Shown here: positions 1 to 6,162 of the stretch, in pieces
Position numbering within the stretch: position 1 is the first letter of the stretch
Layout: each line of letters starts with the position of its first letter
The notes under the pieces: generated by a model
Database searches by the model: none
Seen by the model: only the letters and a program-made list of their open reading frames with translations
Told to the model about the DNA's origin: nothing
Assembly: GCA_905214365.1 (NCBI GenBank)
Contig: CAJMMH010000082.1
Location: forward strand, 1-9,787
Direction of reading: 5' to 3'
From: an uncultured bacterium
GTDB taxonomy: Bacteria > Bacillota > Clostridia > Lachnospirales > Lachnospiraceae
Length of the DNA: 9,787 nt
Translations under genes and position numbers: made by a program

Positions 1-1
1 C

Positions 2-1051
2 AGACAGGAAGAGCTGATGCAGGAGCTGAATGATCCGGCGCTTACGGCAGATCCGTCCAGGTTCCGCCGCCTGATGAAGGAGCAGGCGGATCTGGCGCCG
101 ATTGCCGAGGCTTACAGTTCCTATAAAAAAGCAAAGCAGACTGTTCAGGACAGCCTGGACCTGCTGGAAGAAGAAAATGATCCGGAAATGCGGGATATGC
201 TGAAGGAAGAGTTGTCCGCAGCAAAGACGGAGGTTTCTGATCTGGAAAAGAAACTAAAGATCCTGCTGCTTCCGAAGAATCCGAATGACGAGAAAAATGT
301 CATTGTGGAAATCCGTGCCGGAGCGGGCGGCGAGGAAGCAGCGCTGTTTGCCGCGGACTTGTACCGGATGTATGTCCGCTTTGCGGAGCGCTGCCGCTGG
401 AAGGTAGAAACCATGAGCTTCAACGAAAGCGGAATTGGCGGTATGAAGGAAGTTGTGTTTATGATTACCGGTCACGGGGCATACTCACGGATGAAGTACG
501 AAAGCGGCGTTCATCGAGTGCAGCGGGTTCCGGAAACGGAGAGCGGCGGCCGCATTCATACGTCTACCGCAACGGTGGCAATTATGCCGGAGGCGCAGGA
601 GGTCGATGTAGTTATTGACATGAATGACTGCCGGTTCGATGTATTCCGCGCGTCCGGAAACGGAGGACAGTGTGTCAATACGACTGATTCCGCGGTACGT
701 CTGACTCATATTCCCACCGGAATTGTAATTTCCTGCCAGGATGAAAAGTCTCAGCTGAAGAATAAGGACAAGGCAATGAAGATTCTGCGCGCAAAGCTTT
801 ACGAACTGGAGCGCTCACGCGCGCAGAATGAGCAGGCACAGGAGCGCCGCAGCCAGATCGGAAGCGGCGATCGTTCCGAAAAGATCCGGACGTATAATTT
901 TCCGCAGAGCCGGGTGACGGATCATAGGATCAAGCTGACGCTGTATCGTCTGGATGCGGTTCTGGACGGAGATCTGTTTGAACTGATTGACAGTCTGACA
1001 GCGGCAGATCAGGCGGAGCAGCTGCTGAAGCTTCAGGAATCGGCAGAGTAA
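2..1051 (+). CDS. prfA: Peptide chain release factor 1 (RF1), 5' end cut by window edge
   Basis: RF1 reads the stop codons UAA and UAG in the ribosomal A site and triggers hydrolysis of peptidyl-tRNA. The frame is open from base 2 and reads RQEEL before the Met at base 17. Family members start about 15-20 residues earlier, so that Met is internal and the true start lies upstream of the window. Counting from it, the codon-recognition tripeptide PET is at about 172-174 (VQRVPETESGGR) and the catalytic GGQ at about 216-218 in GNGGQCVNTTDSAVR. The N-terminal part is charged and helical, as in domain 1. The C-terminus (RTYNFPQSRVTDHR onward) is typical. RF1 rather than RF2 is supported by PET in place of SPF. 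The GGQ glutamine is normally methylated by PrmC; prmC is not in the window and may lie upstream. The family assignment is very secure; only the start is unseen. Confidence 0.97.
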   Translation, partial: RQEELMQELNDPALTADPSRFRRLMKEQADLAPIAEAYSSYKKAKQTVQDSLDLLEEENDPEMRDMLKEELSAAKTEVSDLEKKLKILLLPKNPNDEKNVIVEIRAGAGGEEAALFAADLYRMYVRFAERCRWKVETMSFNESGIGGMKEVVFMITGHGAYSRMKYESGVHRVQRVPETESGGRIHTSTATVAIMPEAQEVDVVIDMNDCRFDVFRASGNGGQCVNTTDSAVRLTHIPTGIVISCQDEKSQLKNKDKAMKILRAKLYELERSRAQNEQAQERRSQIGSGDRSEKIRTYNFPQSRVTDHRIKLTLYRLDAVLDGDLFELIDSLTAADQAEQLLKLQESAE

Positions 1052-1063
1052 GGTTTGCAGATT

Positions 1064-1090
1064 TCCGGAAAGTGGCGTATCCGGATTTTT
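1064..1090 (+). terminator. Candidate weak intrinsic terminator after prfA
   Basis: A 6-bp inverted repeat, TCCGGA at 1064-1069 and TCCGGA at 1080-1085, encloses a 10-base loop and is followed directly by five T (1086-1090). It sits 12 bases after the prfA stop. The stem is short and the T run modest, so termination may be partial. Confidence 0.45.
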
Positions 1091-1142
1091 GCCGATGCTG
1101 GAAATGTTATGAAAAAATTGATAGATTGCAAGAAAAATGTAA

Positions 1143-1170
1143 TAGACATTTTCTGGATTTCTGCTATAAT
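1143..1170 (+). promoter_or_regulatory. Sigma-A type promoter for the mgsA-like gene
   Basis: TAGACA (1143-1148; 5/6 match to the -35 consensus) and a perfect TATAAT (1165-1170) are separated by 16 bases. TG at 1162-1163 makes an extended -10. Transcription would start near 1177, leaving a leader of about 90 bases before the ATG at 1268. I see no convincing riboswitch fold in that leader. Confidence 0.75.
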
Positions 1171-1267
1171 AAAAATGGTTTTCTGGAAGTTATCAAGAGT
1201 ACAGCGCTGCTTTTGGTAAACAACCGGACAAGGTATCAAACGAACATTGAAACATTGGGGTGACAGC

Positions 1268-1657
1268 ATGACGATTGGATTATCGGCACATAACAGTAAG
1301 AAAGCTCTTCTGGAAAACTTTTGCATTGCTTATAAGGGAATTTTAAAGAAACACCATCTGGTGGCGACTGAGATGACCGGAAAGCGGATTGAAAAGGCTG
1401 CCGGACTTCAGGTAAGTAAGTTTCTTCCCGGAGAAATGGGCGGAGATATGCAGCTTCAGAATGAAATTGCCAATAATGATATTGATATGGTTATTTTCTT
1501 CCATGATGCGGATCTGACCATGTATGCAGAGCATTCCAGTCTGGGAGAAGTCAGCAGACTTTGCGATATGTATAATATTCCGCTTGCAACCAACATTGCG
1601 ACCGCGGAGTCATTGATTCTGTGCCTGGATCGCGGAGATCTGGAGTGGAGAGCGTAA
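1268..1657 (+). CDS. mgsA: Methylglyoxal synthase family protein with altered active site
   Basis: Classical MgsA converts dihydroxyacetone phosphate to methylglyoxal and phosphate in the cytoplasm, a bypass of lower glycolysis. This 129-residue protein has the fold signature throughout: AHN at 7-9, TEMTG at 34-38, LPGEMGGD at 53-60, DIDMVIFFHD at 71-80 and NIPLATNIATAE at 103-114, ending in DRGDLEWRA. It has the length of short clostridial members. By hand alignment to E. coli MgsA, H19, K23, T45, T48, G66, D71 and D91 are kept (here H8, K12, T34, T37, G55, D60, D80). D20 is Asn, G46 is Glu, T47 is Met and S65 is Pro. The PHDPDV segment carrying H98 and D101 is replaced by YAEHSSL with one extra residue. 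The start at 1268 was chosen over an ATG at 1247 because GGGGTG lies just upstream and family proteins begin close to this Met. Fold assignment is firm; synthase activity is doubtful. Confidence 0.85.
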   Translation: MTIGLSAHNSKKALLENFCIAYKGILKKHHLVATEMTGKRIEKAAGLQVSKFLPGEMGGDMQLQNEIANNDIDMVIFFHDADLTMYAEHSSLGEVSRLCDMYNIPLATNIATAESLILCLDRGDLEWRA

Positions 1658-1693
1658 GCAAAGCAGATTGCAGAAAGCCGCTAAAAAATAAAG

Positions 1694-1738
1694 ACATGCC
1701 GTACAGCAAATTGATTGTTTGCTGTACGGCATGTTTTT
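1694..1738. terminator. Strong, probably bidirectional terminator between convergent genes
   Basis: A perfect 17-bp stem pairs 1694-1710 with 1718-1734 around the loop TTGATTG, followed by a T run through 1739. The A-rich stretch at 1683-1692 supplies a matching U tract for transcripts coming from the minus strand. It lies between the mgsA-like gene and the convergent ABC-F gene and would end both. Confidence 0.93.
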
Positions 1739-1764
1739 TCTCATTCTAAAGTGTGTTTGAAAAA

Positions 1765-3678
1765 TTAGGACAGCTGTTCTGCCAGTGATTCCCAGGTTTC
1801 ATAAAGCTCAGACAGCTTCGCGTCAGTCTGCTCAAATTCCCGGTGCAGTTCATTCAGGCGGGCGGAATTGGAGCTGATTGCCGGATCAGCGAGTGCCTGC
1901 TCCAGTTCGCTTTTCTTTGTTTCCAGATCCGCAATTGCCTTTTCCACTTTTTTGCAGTCATTCTCCAGCTTGCGCAGTTTCGCGGCAGCTTCCTTCTGAG
2001 AATGCCAGTCCTGTTTGGCGGATTCGGCAGAATCCGGAGAGGAAACGGTTTCCTGTACGACCGAAGGCGCTAACAGATCGCGCTTTTCCAGGTAATAATC
2101 ATAGTTACCAATATAGTTTACAAATGTCTGGTGTGTCAGCTCCAGAATCCGAGTCGCTGTCTGATTGATAAAGTAACGGTCATGGGAGACATATAGCAGC
2201 GTACCGGAGTAATCGCGGATGGTCTGCTCTAAAATTTCTCTGGAAACCATATCCAGATGGTTGGTTGGCTCATCGAGGATCAGGAAGTTGGCGTTTCCGA
2301 GCATCAGAAGCGCGAGGGACACGCGGCCCTTTTCTCCGCCGCTGAGCGCGCTTACCTGCTTGAACACATCATCACCGGTGAACAGAAACGCCGCAAGGAG
2401 ATTGCGGATTTCCGTATTGGTCATCTCCGGATGCGCGTCAGAAATTTCTTCAAACAGCGTTTTTTCCGGATGAAGCACCTGCTGCTCCTGATCATAATAG
2501 CCGATGGATACGCGTGAGCCGAGATGAAAGGAACCGCTGTCTGCGGAGATCAGGCCGTTTATAATTTTTAAAAGTGTCGTTTTTCCAGTTCCGTTATTGC
2601 CGATGATCGCAACCTTTTCGCCGCGGCGGATTGTGAAATCAGCATCCTCAAATAGAACCTGGCTGCCGAAGCGTTTGCTCAGATGCTCAATGGTCAGAAC
2701 ATCATTTCCACTTGTGACGGCCGGCTCTAAGTGCAGCCGCATCGAGGAGTCTAGCTCCAGCGGCTTTTCCAGGCGTACCATTTTATCCAGCATCTTTTCC
2801 CGGCTTTCTGCACGGCGGATTGACTTTTCCCGGTTGAAAGAGCGCAGGCGGCTGATGACCTCTTCCTGGTGCTTAATTTCCTGCTGCTGGTTCATCCATG
2901 CCTTAATCTGCGCTTCACGCATCGCCTGCTTTTTCAGGCTGTAATCGGAGTAGTTTCCATTGTAAACGTGAATCATCGTATTTTCTACTTCGATGACCTT
3001 TGTAACGACCCGGTCCATAAAATAACGGTCATGAGATACCAGGATAACGCTTCCATTATAATTCAGAAGGAAGGTTTCGAGCCATGCGATGGAGTTCAGG
3101 TCAAGATGATTGGTCGGCTCGTCCAGCAGAAGGATATCCGGCTTAGAAAGCAGGAGACGGCCGAGGGCAACGCGGGTTTTCTGGCCGCCGGAGAGCGACT
3201 GGATCGACTTGTTAAACTCGTTCTCATCAAAGCCAAGGCCTTTCAGAACGCCGGTGATTTCGCTCTGGAGCGCATACCCGTTTTCCTGTTCAAACTGGTG
3301 GTTCATTCGGGTATAGCGGGCAAGTGCTTCCTCTAACGCACTGCCGGTCAGTGTCTGCATCTGCAGCTCCAGTGCGCGGATTTGCTTCTCAAGCTCTAAC
3401 AGATCCCGTTTTGTTTCCAACAGCTCGTCGTAAATTGAGCGGGTGCTGTTGAGATTCTGGTGCTGGGCAAGATACCCGAGGCGGCGGTCCTTTGCCAGGG
3501 TAACTTCGCCGGTGTCTGGCTTCAGATCGCCGGTAATAATTTTTAGAAGCGTTGACTTTCCGGCGCCGTTGATGCCGACAACAGCTGCCTTTTCTCTGTC
3601 TTCTATATGAAAGCTTCCGTCGGCCAGGACTGGTTTGCCGACAAATGCCTTGCTGATATGACTGCAGGATAAAATCAT
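1765..3678 (-). CDS. ABC-F family ATPase (YdiF/Uup-like), ribosome-associated
   Basis: ABC-F proteins are soluble twin-ATPase factors, without membrane domains, that bind the ribosomal E site. Some relieve stalling and some protect against antibiotics. Numbered from the ATG at 3678 (637 residues), domain 1 has Walker A GINGAGKST (about 35-43), LSGGQ (162-166) and LLLDEPTNHLD (from 183). A charged helical linker of about 248-322 follows. Domain 2 has GNNGTGKTT (360-368), LSGGE (445-449) and LILDEPTNHLD (from 466). A C-terminal coiled coil of about 80 residues starts near 553. All catalytic motifs are intact. A TTG three codons upstream (3687) is possible, but AGGAGG lies only 2 bases from it and 10 bases from the ATG, and relatives begin MILSC. 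The gene is divergent from rex. YdiF, near rex in B. subtilis, is the likely counterpart by motif and neighbourhood. I see no specific sign of an antibiotic-resistance subtype. Its cellular substrate cannot be read from the sequence. Confidence 0.95.
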   Translation of the reverse strand: MILSCSHISKAFVGKPVLADGSFHIEDREKAAVVGINGAGKSTLLKIITGDLKPDTGEVTLAKDRRLGYLAQHQNLNSTRSIYDELLETKRDLLELEKQIRALELQMQTLTGSALEEALARYTRMNHQFEQENGYALQSEITGVLKGLGFDENEFNKSIQSLSGGQKTRVALGRLLLSKPDILLLDEPTNHLDLNSIAWLETFLLNYNGSVILVSHDRYFMDRVVTKVIEVENTMIHVYNGNYSDYSLKKQAMREAQIKAWMNQQQEIKHQEEVISRLRSFNREKSIRRAESREKMLDKMVRLEKPLELDSSMRLHLEPAVTSGNDVLTIEHLSKRFGSQVLFEDADFTIRRGEKVAIIGNNGTGKTTLLKIINGLISADSGSFHLGSRVSIGYYDQEQQVLHPEKTLFEEISDAHPEMTNTEIRNLLAAFLFTGDDVFKQVSALSGGEKGRVSLALLMLGNANFLILDEPTNHLDMVSREILEQTIRDYSGTLLYVSHDRYFINQTATRILELTHQTFVNYIGNYDYYLEKRDLLAPSVVQETVSSPDSAESAKQDWHSQKEAAAKLRKLENDCKKVEKAIADLETKKSELEQALADPAISSNSARLNELHREFEQTDAKLSELYETWESLAEQLS

Positions 3679-3766
3679 AAAACTCAAAACCTCCTATTGG
3701 TGCACATACGGATCGGCTTGCAGTCCGTGTCCGCCGCGGATTTCAATGCGGATACACACTCCTGCT

Positions 3767-3795
3767 ATTCTAGCGAAAGCGGAGAAAAATGTCAA
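3767..3795 (-). promoter_or_regulatory. Promoter of the ABC-F gene
   Basis: On the minus strand, a perfect TTGACA (3795 down to 3790), a 17-base spacer and TAGAAT (3772 down to 3767) form a near-consensus sigma-A promoter. The transcript would start near 3760, giving a leader of about 80 bases before the ATG at 3678. AGGAGG lies near 3689-3694. The leader contains short complementary segments (TCCGC and GCGGA) but no strong attenuator hairpin that I can see. Confidence 0.8.
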
Positions 3796-3821
3796 ATACA
3801 TATTCATCAAATACAGATTCA
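3792..3821. repeat. 15-bp tandem direct repeat between divergent promoters
   Basis: TCAAATACATATTCA (3792-3806) is followed immediately by TCAAATACAGATTCA (3807-3821), with 14 of 15 positions identical. The first copy overlaps the -35 box of the ABC-F promoter and the second lies just upstream of the rex -35 box. It could be a paired protein-binding site or simply a slippage duplication. Confidence 0.85.
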
Positions 3822-3831
3822 AAGAATGCGA

Positions 3832-3859
3832 TTGACAAAAAGTTGACGAATGATATAAT
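3832..3859 (+). promoter_or_regulatory. Promoter of the rex operon
   Basis: Perfect TTGACA (3832-3837) and perfect TATAAT (3854-3859) with a 16-base spacer. Transcription would start near 3866, giving a leader of about 80 bases before rex. No Rex operator of the TTGTTAA-N4-TTAACAA type is visible at or near this promoter, so autoregulation is not supported by the sequence. Confidence 0.85.
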
Positions 3860-3871
3860 AAAATAAGGATA

Positions 3872-3915
3872 GCAGGGGAAGAAACGTTTCGCCCTGCATT
3901 GCCGCGATATGCGGC
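3872..3915 (+). promoter_or_regulatory. Inverted repeats in the rex leader
   Basis: GCAGGG (3872-3877) can pair with CCCTGC (3892-3897) around a perfect 10-base palindrome, GAAACGTTTC (3881-3890). A second small hairpin, GCCGC (3901-3905) with GCGGC (3911-3915), follows. The palindrome with a central CG resembles operators of LacI/CcpA-type repressors, but that reading is inference. The structures may equally act in the RNA leader. Confidence 0.45.
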
Positions 3916-3944
3916 CGACAGAGAAATTCAGGAAGGTGAAGGCA

Positions 3945-4577
3945 ATGGAACAGAGAGAAATTTCCCGCGCGGTAATTAAACGTCTTCCGAGGTATTACCG
4001 GTATCTTGGAGAGCTAATGCAGGAAGGGATTGAACGGATTTCTTCCAGCGAGCTGAGCGCACGGATGCATATTACCGCATCGCAGATCCGGCAGGATCTA
4101 AATAATTTCGGGGGATTTGGACAGCAGGGATATGGATATAATGTAAAGCATCTGTATTCGGAAATTGGAAATATTCTCGGATTGAACAAGAATTACGGCG
4201 TGATTATTATCGGAGCCGGAAACCTGGGGCAGGCAATTGCAAATTATACCAATTTTGAAAAACGCGGGTTTGTGATGAAGGCGATGTTTGATATCAATCC
4301 GCGTCTGATCGGAACTTCAATCCGTGGGATTCCTGTGTATTCGATGGATGATCTTGAAACATACCTGCAGCATAATACGGTCTCCATTGCGGCGCTGACG
4401 CTTCCAAAGGCAGCGGCGGAAAAGGCGGCGCGGCGTCTGGTTGCGTGCGGAGTCCGTGGAATCTGGAATTTTGCACATACGGATCTGCTACTTCCGGAAG
4501 ATGTTGTCGTTGAAAATGTTCATCTTTCTGAAAGTCTGATGCGGATTTCCTATCGTCTGAGCAGGCAGGAGGAGTAA
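3945..4577 (+). CDS. rex: Redox-sensing transcriptional repressor Rex
   Basis: Rex is a cytoplasmic homodimeric repressor that binds DNA when NADH/NAD+ is low and lets go when NADH rises. In clostridia it controls fermentation and NADH-reoxidation genes. The 210-residue protein has an N-terminal winged helix (SSSELSARMHITASQIRQDLNNFG, about 33-56, GFGQQGYGY after it). The Rossmann domain follows, with IIIGAGNLGQA (GxGxxG at 90-95) and Asp116 at the end of the second strand, then LTLPK near 152-155 and NFAHT at 175-179. The C-terminal helix (about 193-206) is of the domain-swapping kind. ATG 3945 with GGAAGG upstream gives the usual family length; an in-frame ATG at 3909 would add 12 atypical residues with no ribosome binding site. 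rex is the first gene of the probable operon with the NAD(P)H-hydrate repair gene 2 bases downstream. Confidence 0.96.
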   Translation: MEQREISRAVIKRLPRYYRYLGELMQEGIERISSSELSARMHITASQIRQDLNNFGGFGQQGYGYNVKHLYSEIGNILGLNKNYGVIIIGAGNLGQAIANYTNFEKRGFVMKAMFDINPRLIGTSIRGIPVYSMDDLETYLQHNTVSIAALTLPKAAAEKAARRLVACGVRGIWNFAHTDLLLPEDVVVENVHLSESLMRISYRLSRQEE

Positions 4578-4579
4578 GG

Positions 4580-6124
4580 ATGAAGAAATTGCTCGATTCA
4601 AGACAGGCAAAGGAACTGGATCGTTATTCGATTCAGGAATTTGGAATGGAATCATTGATTCTGATGGAGCGGGCGGCGCTGGCAGCAGCCGGGGAGATTA
4701 AAAAGCTTCCCGGCTCCGGTCGGCGCGTTTTTTTTATGGCTGGAACCGGAAATAATGGTGCAGATGGTCTGGCTGCTGCGCGGATTCTGACACAGTCCGG
4801 ATGGTATGCCGAGATCTGGCTTGTCGGAGATCGCAGCCGGACAACCAAAGAGTGGAATTATCAGGAAAAGCTGGTCAATAAGCTTGGAATTCAAATCTGG
4901 CAGTGGCAGGACGGCAGCCGGATCCCTGACGGATTTGATGTGTATGTGGATGCATTGTTTGGCATCGGGTTATCAAGAGCGCCGGGCGGAGCCTTTCTGG
5001 ACGCAATTAAGAGTTTTAATGAAACAGCTGGTCGGAATACACAGAGCCGCGCGGTTGCGATTGATATCAGTTCGGGGGTCCGGGCGGATGACGGATTTGT
5101 GTTCAATACAGCAGTGAAGGCAGATGTTACGGTTACATTCGGATATGAAAAGGCCGGTCACAGGCTGTATCCGGGCGCTGATTTCGGAGGAAACGTAAAA
5201 ACATATGAAATCGGATTCGCGCCGCTGCAGGATGCAAAGCCGGGGCCAGTGCTGTATGCGTTGGATGAGGCAGATGCATGCGGGCTGCTTGGCGCGCGGC
5301 GGCCGGACGGGAACAAAGGGACGTTTGGGCAGGTGCTGGTGATTGCGGGGGCCGACGGGATGGCAGGAGCTGCCTGCTTTGCGGCAGAAGCGGCATACCG
5401 GGTCGGAGCCGGTCTGGTAAAGGTATATACGGCAAAGCAAAACCGTCCGGTTTTGCAGCAGCGGCTTCCGGAGGCAGTGCTTTTAAACAACGCTGCGGAA
5501 CTGGAGGAAGCGGAACGCCACGCGAAGGCAATTGTGATTGGTCCGGGACTGTCGAAAAGCAGCCGGGCAGCTGAAATTCTGAACCGTATCCTTGCCGGGC
5601 ATGGACAGGTTCCGGTTGTGATTGACGCGGACGGACTGAATCTTCTGGCAGAGAAAGCGCCAGAGGAGTTGGGAAGCCGTGTGATTTTGACGCCGCATCC
5701 GGGAGAGCTGGCGCGCCTGCTTGGCTGTTCGATTGCGGATCTGAAGGATGAGGGGCTTCGCGGTGCGTCATCCAGACTTCAGGAGCGCTTCGGCACAGTT
5801 TGTGTCTGCAAGGACGCAAGAACTGTAATCCGCACCTCAAACGGGCAGGAATACCTGAATCTGACCGGAAACTGCGGAATGGCAGTCGGAGGAAGCGGGG
5901 ATGTGCTTGCCGGTATGATCGGCGGGCTGCTGGCACAGGGAATGGAACCGGACCGCGCGGCTGTTCTTGGGACCTGGCTGCACGGAGCGGCGGGAGACGC
6001 TGCCGCGGAAGCTGTCGGAACGTATGGGATGACGGCATCGGATTTGCTTTCCGGGATTGCGCCTGTGATGAAACGCGTTTCGCACCGGACCTGGGATGGG
6101 TCAGCCGCAGAGGCAGGTGCATAA
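4580..6124 (+). CDS. nnr: Bifunctional NAD(P)H-hydrate epimerase / ADP-dependent dehydratase
   Basis: This enzyme repairs hydrated, inactive NADH and NADPH. The N-terminal NnrE part interconverts R and S hydrates, and the C-terminal NnrD part dehydrates the S form using ADP. The 514-residue fusion has NnrE at about 1-215 (LMERAA at 28-33, GNNGADGL at 57-64, DALFGIGL at 124-131) and NnrD at about 230-505 (NKGTFGQVLVIAG at 245-257, GPGL at 321-324, DADGLN at 349-354, TPHPGE at 371-376, GMAVGGSGDVLAG at 433-445 with the catalytic Asp441). Two family positions look altered: IDISSG (162-167) where IDIPSG is common, and KDART (411-415) where KGA.T is common. The start overlaps the ribosome binding site region at the end of rex (GGAGTAAGG), 2 bases after its stop, so translational coupling is likely. 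Placing NAD(P)H repair beside an NADH sensor makes metabolic sense, though that link is inference. Confidence 0.96.
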   Translation: MKKLLDSRQAKELDRYSIQEFGMESLILMERAALAAAGEIKKLPGSGRRVFFMAGTGNNGADGLAAARILTQSGWYAEIWLVGDRSRTTKEWNYQEKLVNKLGIQIWQWQDGSRIPDGFDVYVDALFGIGLSRAPGGAFLDAIKSFNETAGRNTQSRAVAIDISSGVRADDGFVFNTAVKADVTVTFGYEKAGHRLYPGADFGGNVKTYEIGFAPLQDAKPGPVLYALDEADACGLLGARRPDGNKGTFGQVLVIAGADGMAGAACFAAEAAYRVGAGLVKVYTAKQNRPVLQQRLPEAVLLNNAAELEEAERHAKAIVIGPGLSKSSRAAEILNRILAGHGQVPVVIDADGLNLLAEKAPEELGSRVILTPHPGELARLLGCSIADLKDEGLRGASSRLQERFGTVCVCKDARTVIRTSNGQEYLNLTGNCGMAVGGSGDVLAGMIGGLLAQGMEPDRAAVLGTWLHGAAGDAAAEAVGTYGMTASDLLSGIAPVMKRVSHRTWDGSAAEAGA

Positions 6125-6162
6125 GAGATCCCGAGAGTACATCAAATAAAGGGGGAATTGTT

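Noticed and set aside
1171..1267. Riboswitch or T-box in the mgsA-like leader
   Set aside because: The leader is under 100 bases, has no strong stems and no T-box or known aptamer signature that I can recognise.
1843..3336. Several plus-strand open frames across the ABC-F gene
   Set aside because: They are shadows of the minus-strand ABC-F coding sequence, with no motifs and no suitable translation signals.
3909..3944. Earlier in-frame ATG for rex
   Set aside because: It has no Shine-Dalgarno sequence, sits in the small GCCGC/GCGGC hairpin and would add residues not seen in Rex proteins.
3780..3945. Rex autoregulatory operator
   Set aside because: No TTGTTAA-N4-TTAACAA-like sequence is present in the rex/ABC-F intergenic region on either strand by eye.
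5133..6122. Long open frame of 329 codons on the minus strand inside the hydrate repair gene
   Set aside because: It lies fully antisense to a clearly conserved enzyme, is rich in Pro, Arg and Ser as expected from the complement of GC-biased codons, and has no recognisable motif or ribosome binding site.
5800..6162. Upstream in-frame extension of alr by 121 codons
   Set aside because: The extension overlaps the hydrate repair gene in another frame and shows no Alr similarity. ATG 6163 has a good ribosome binding site and gives the normal family length.
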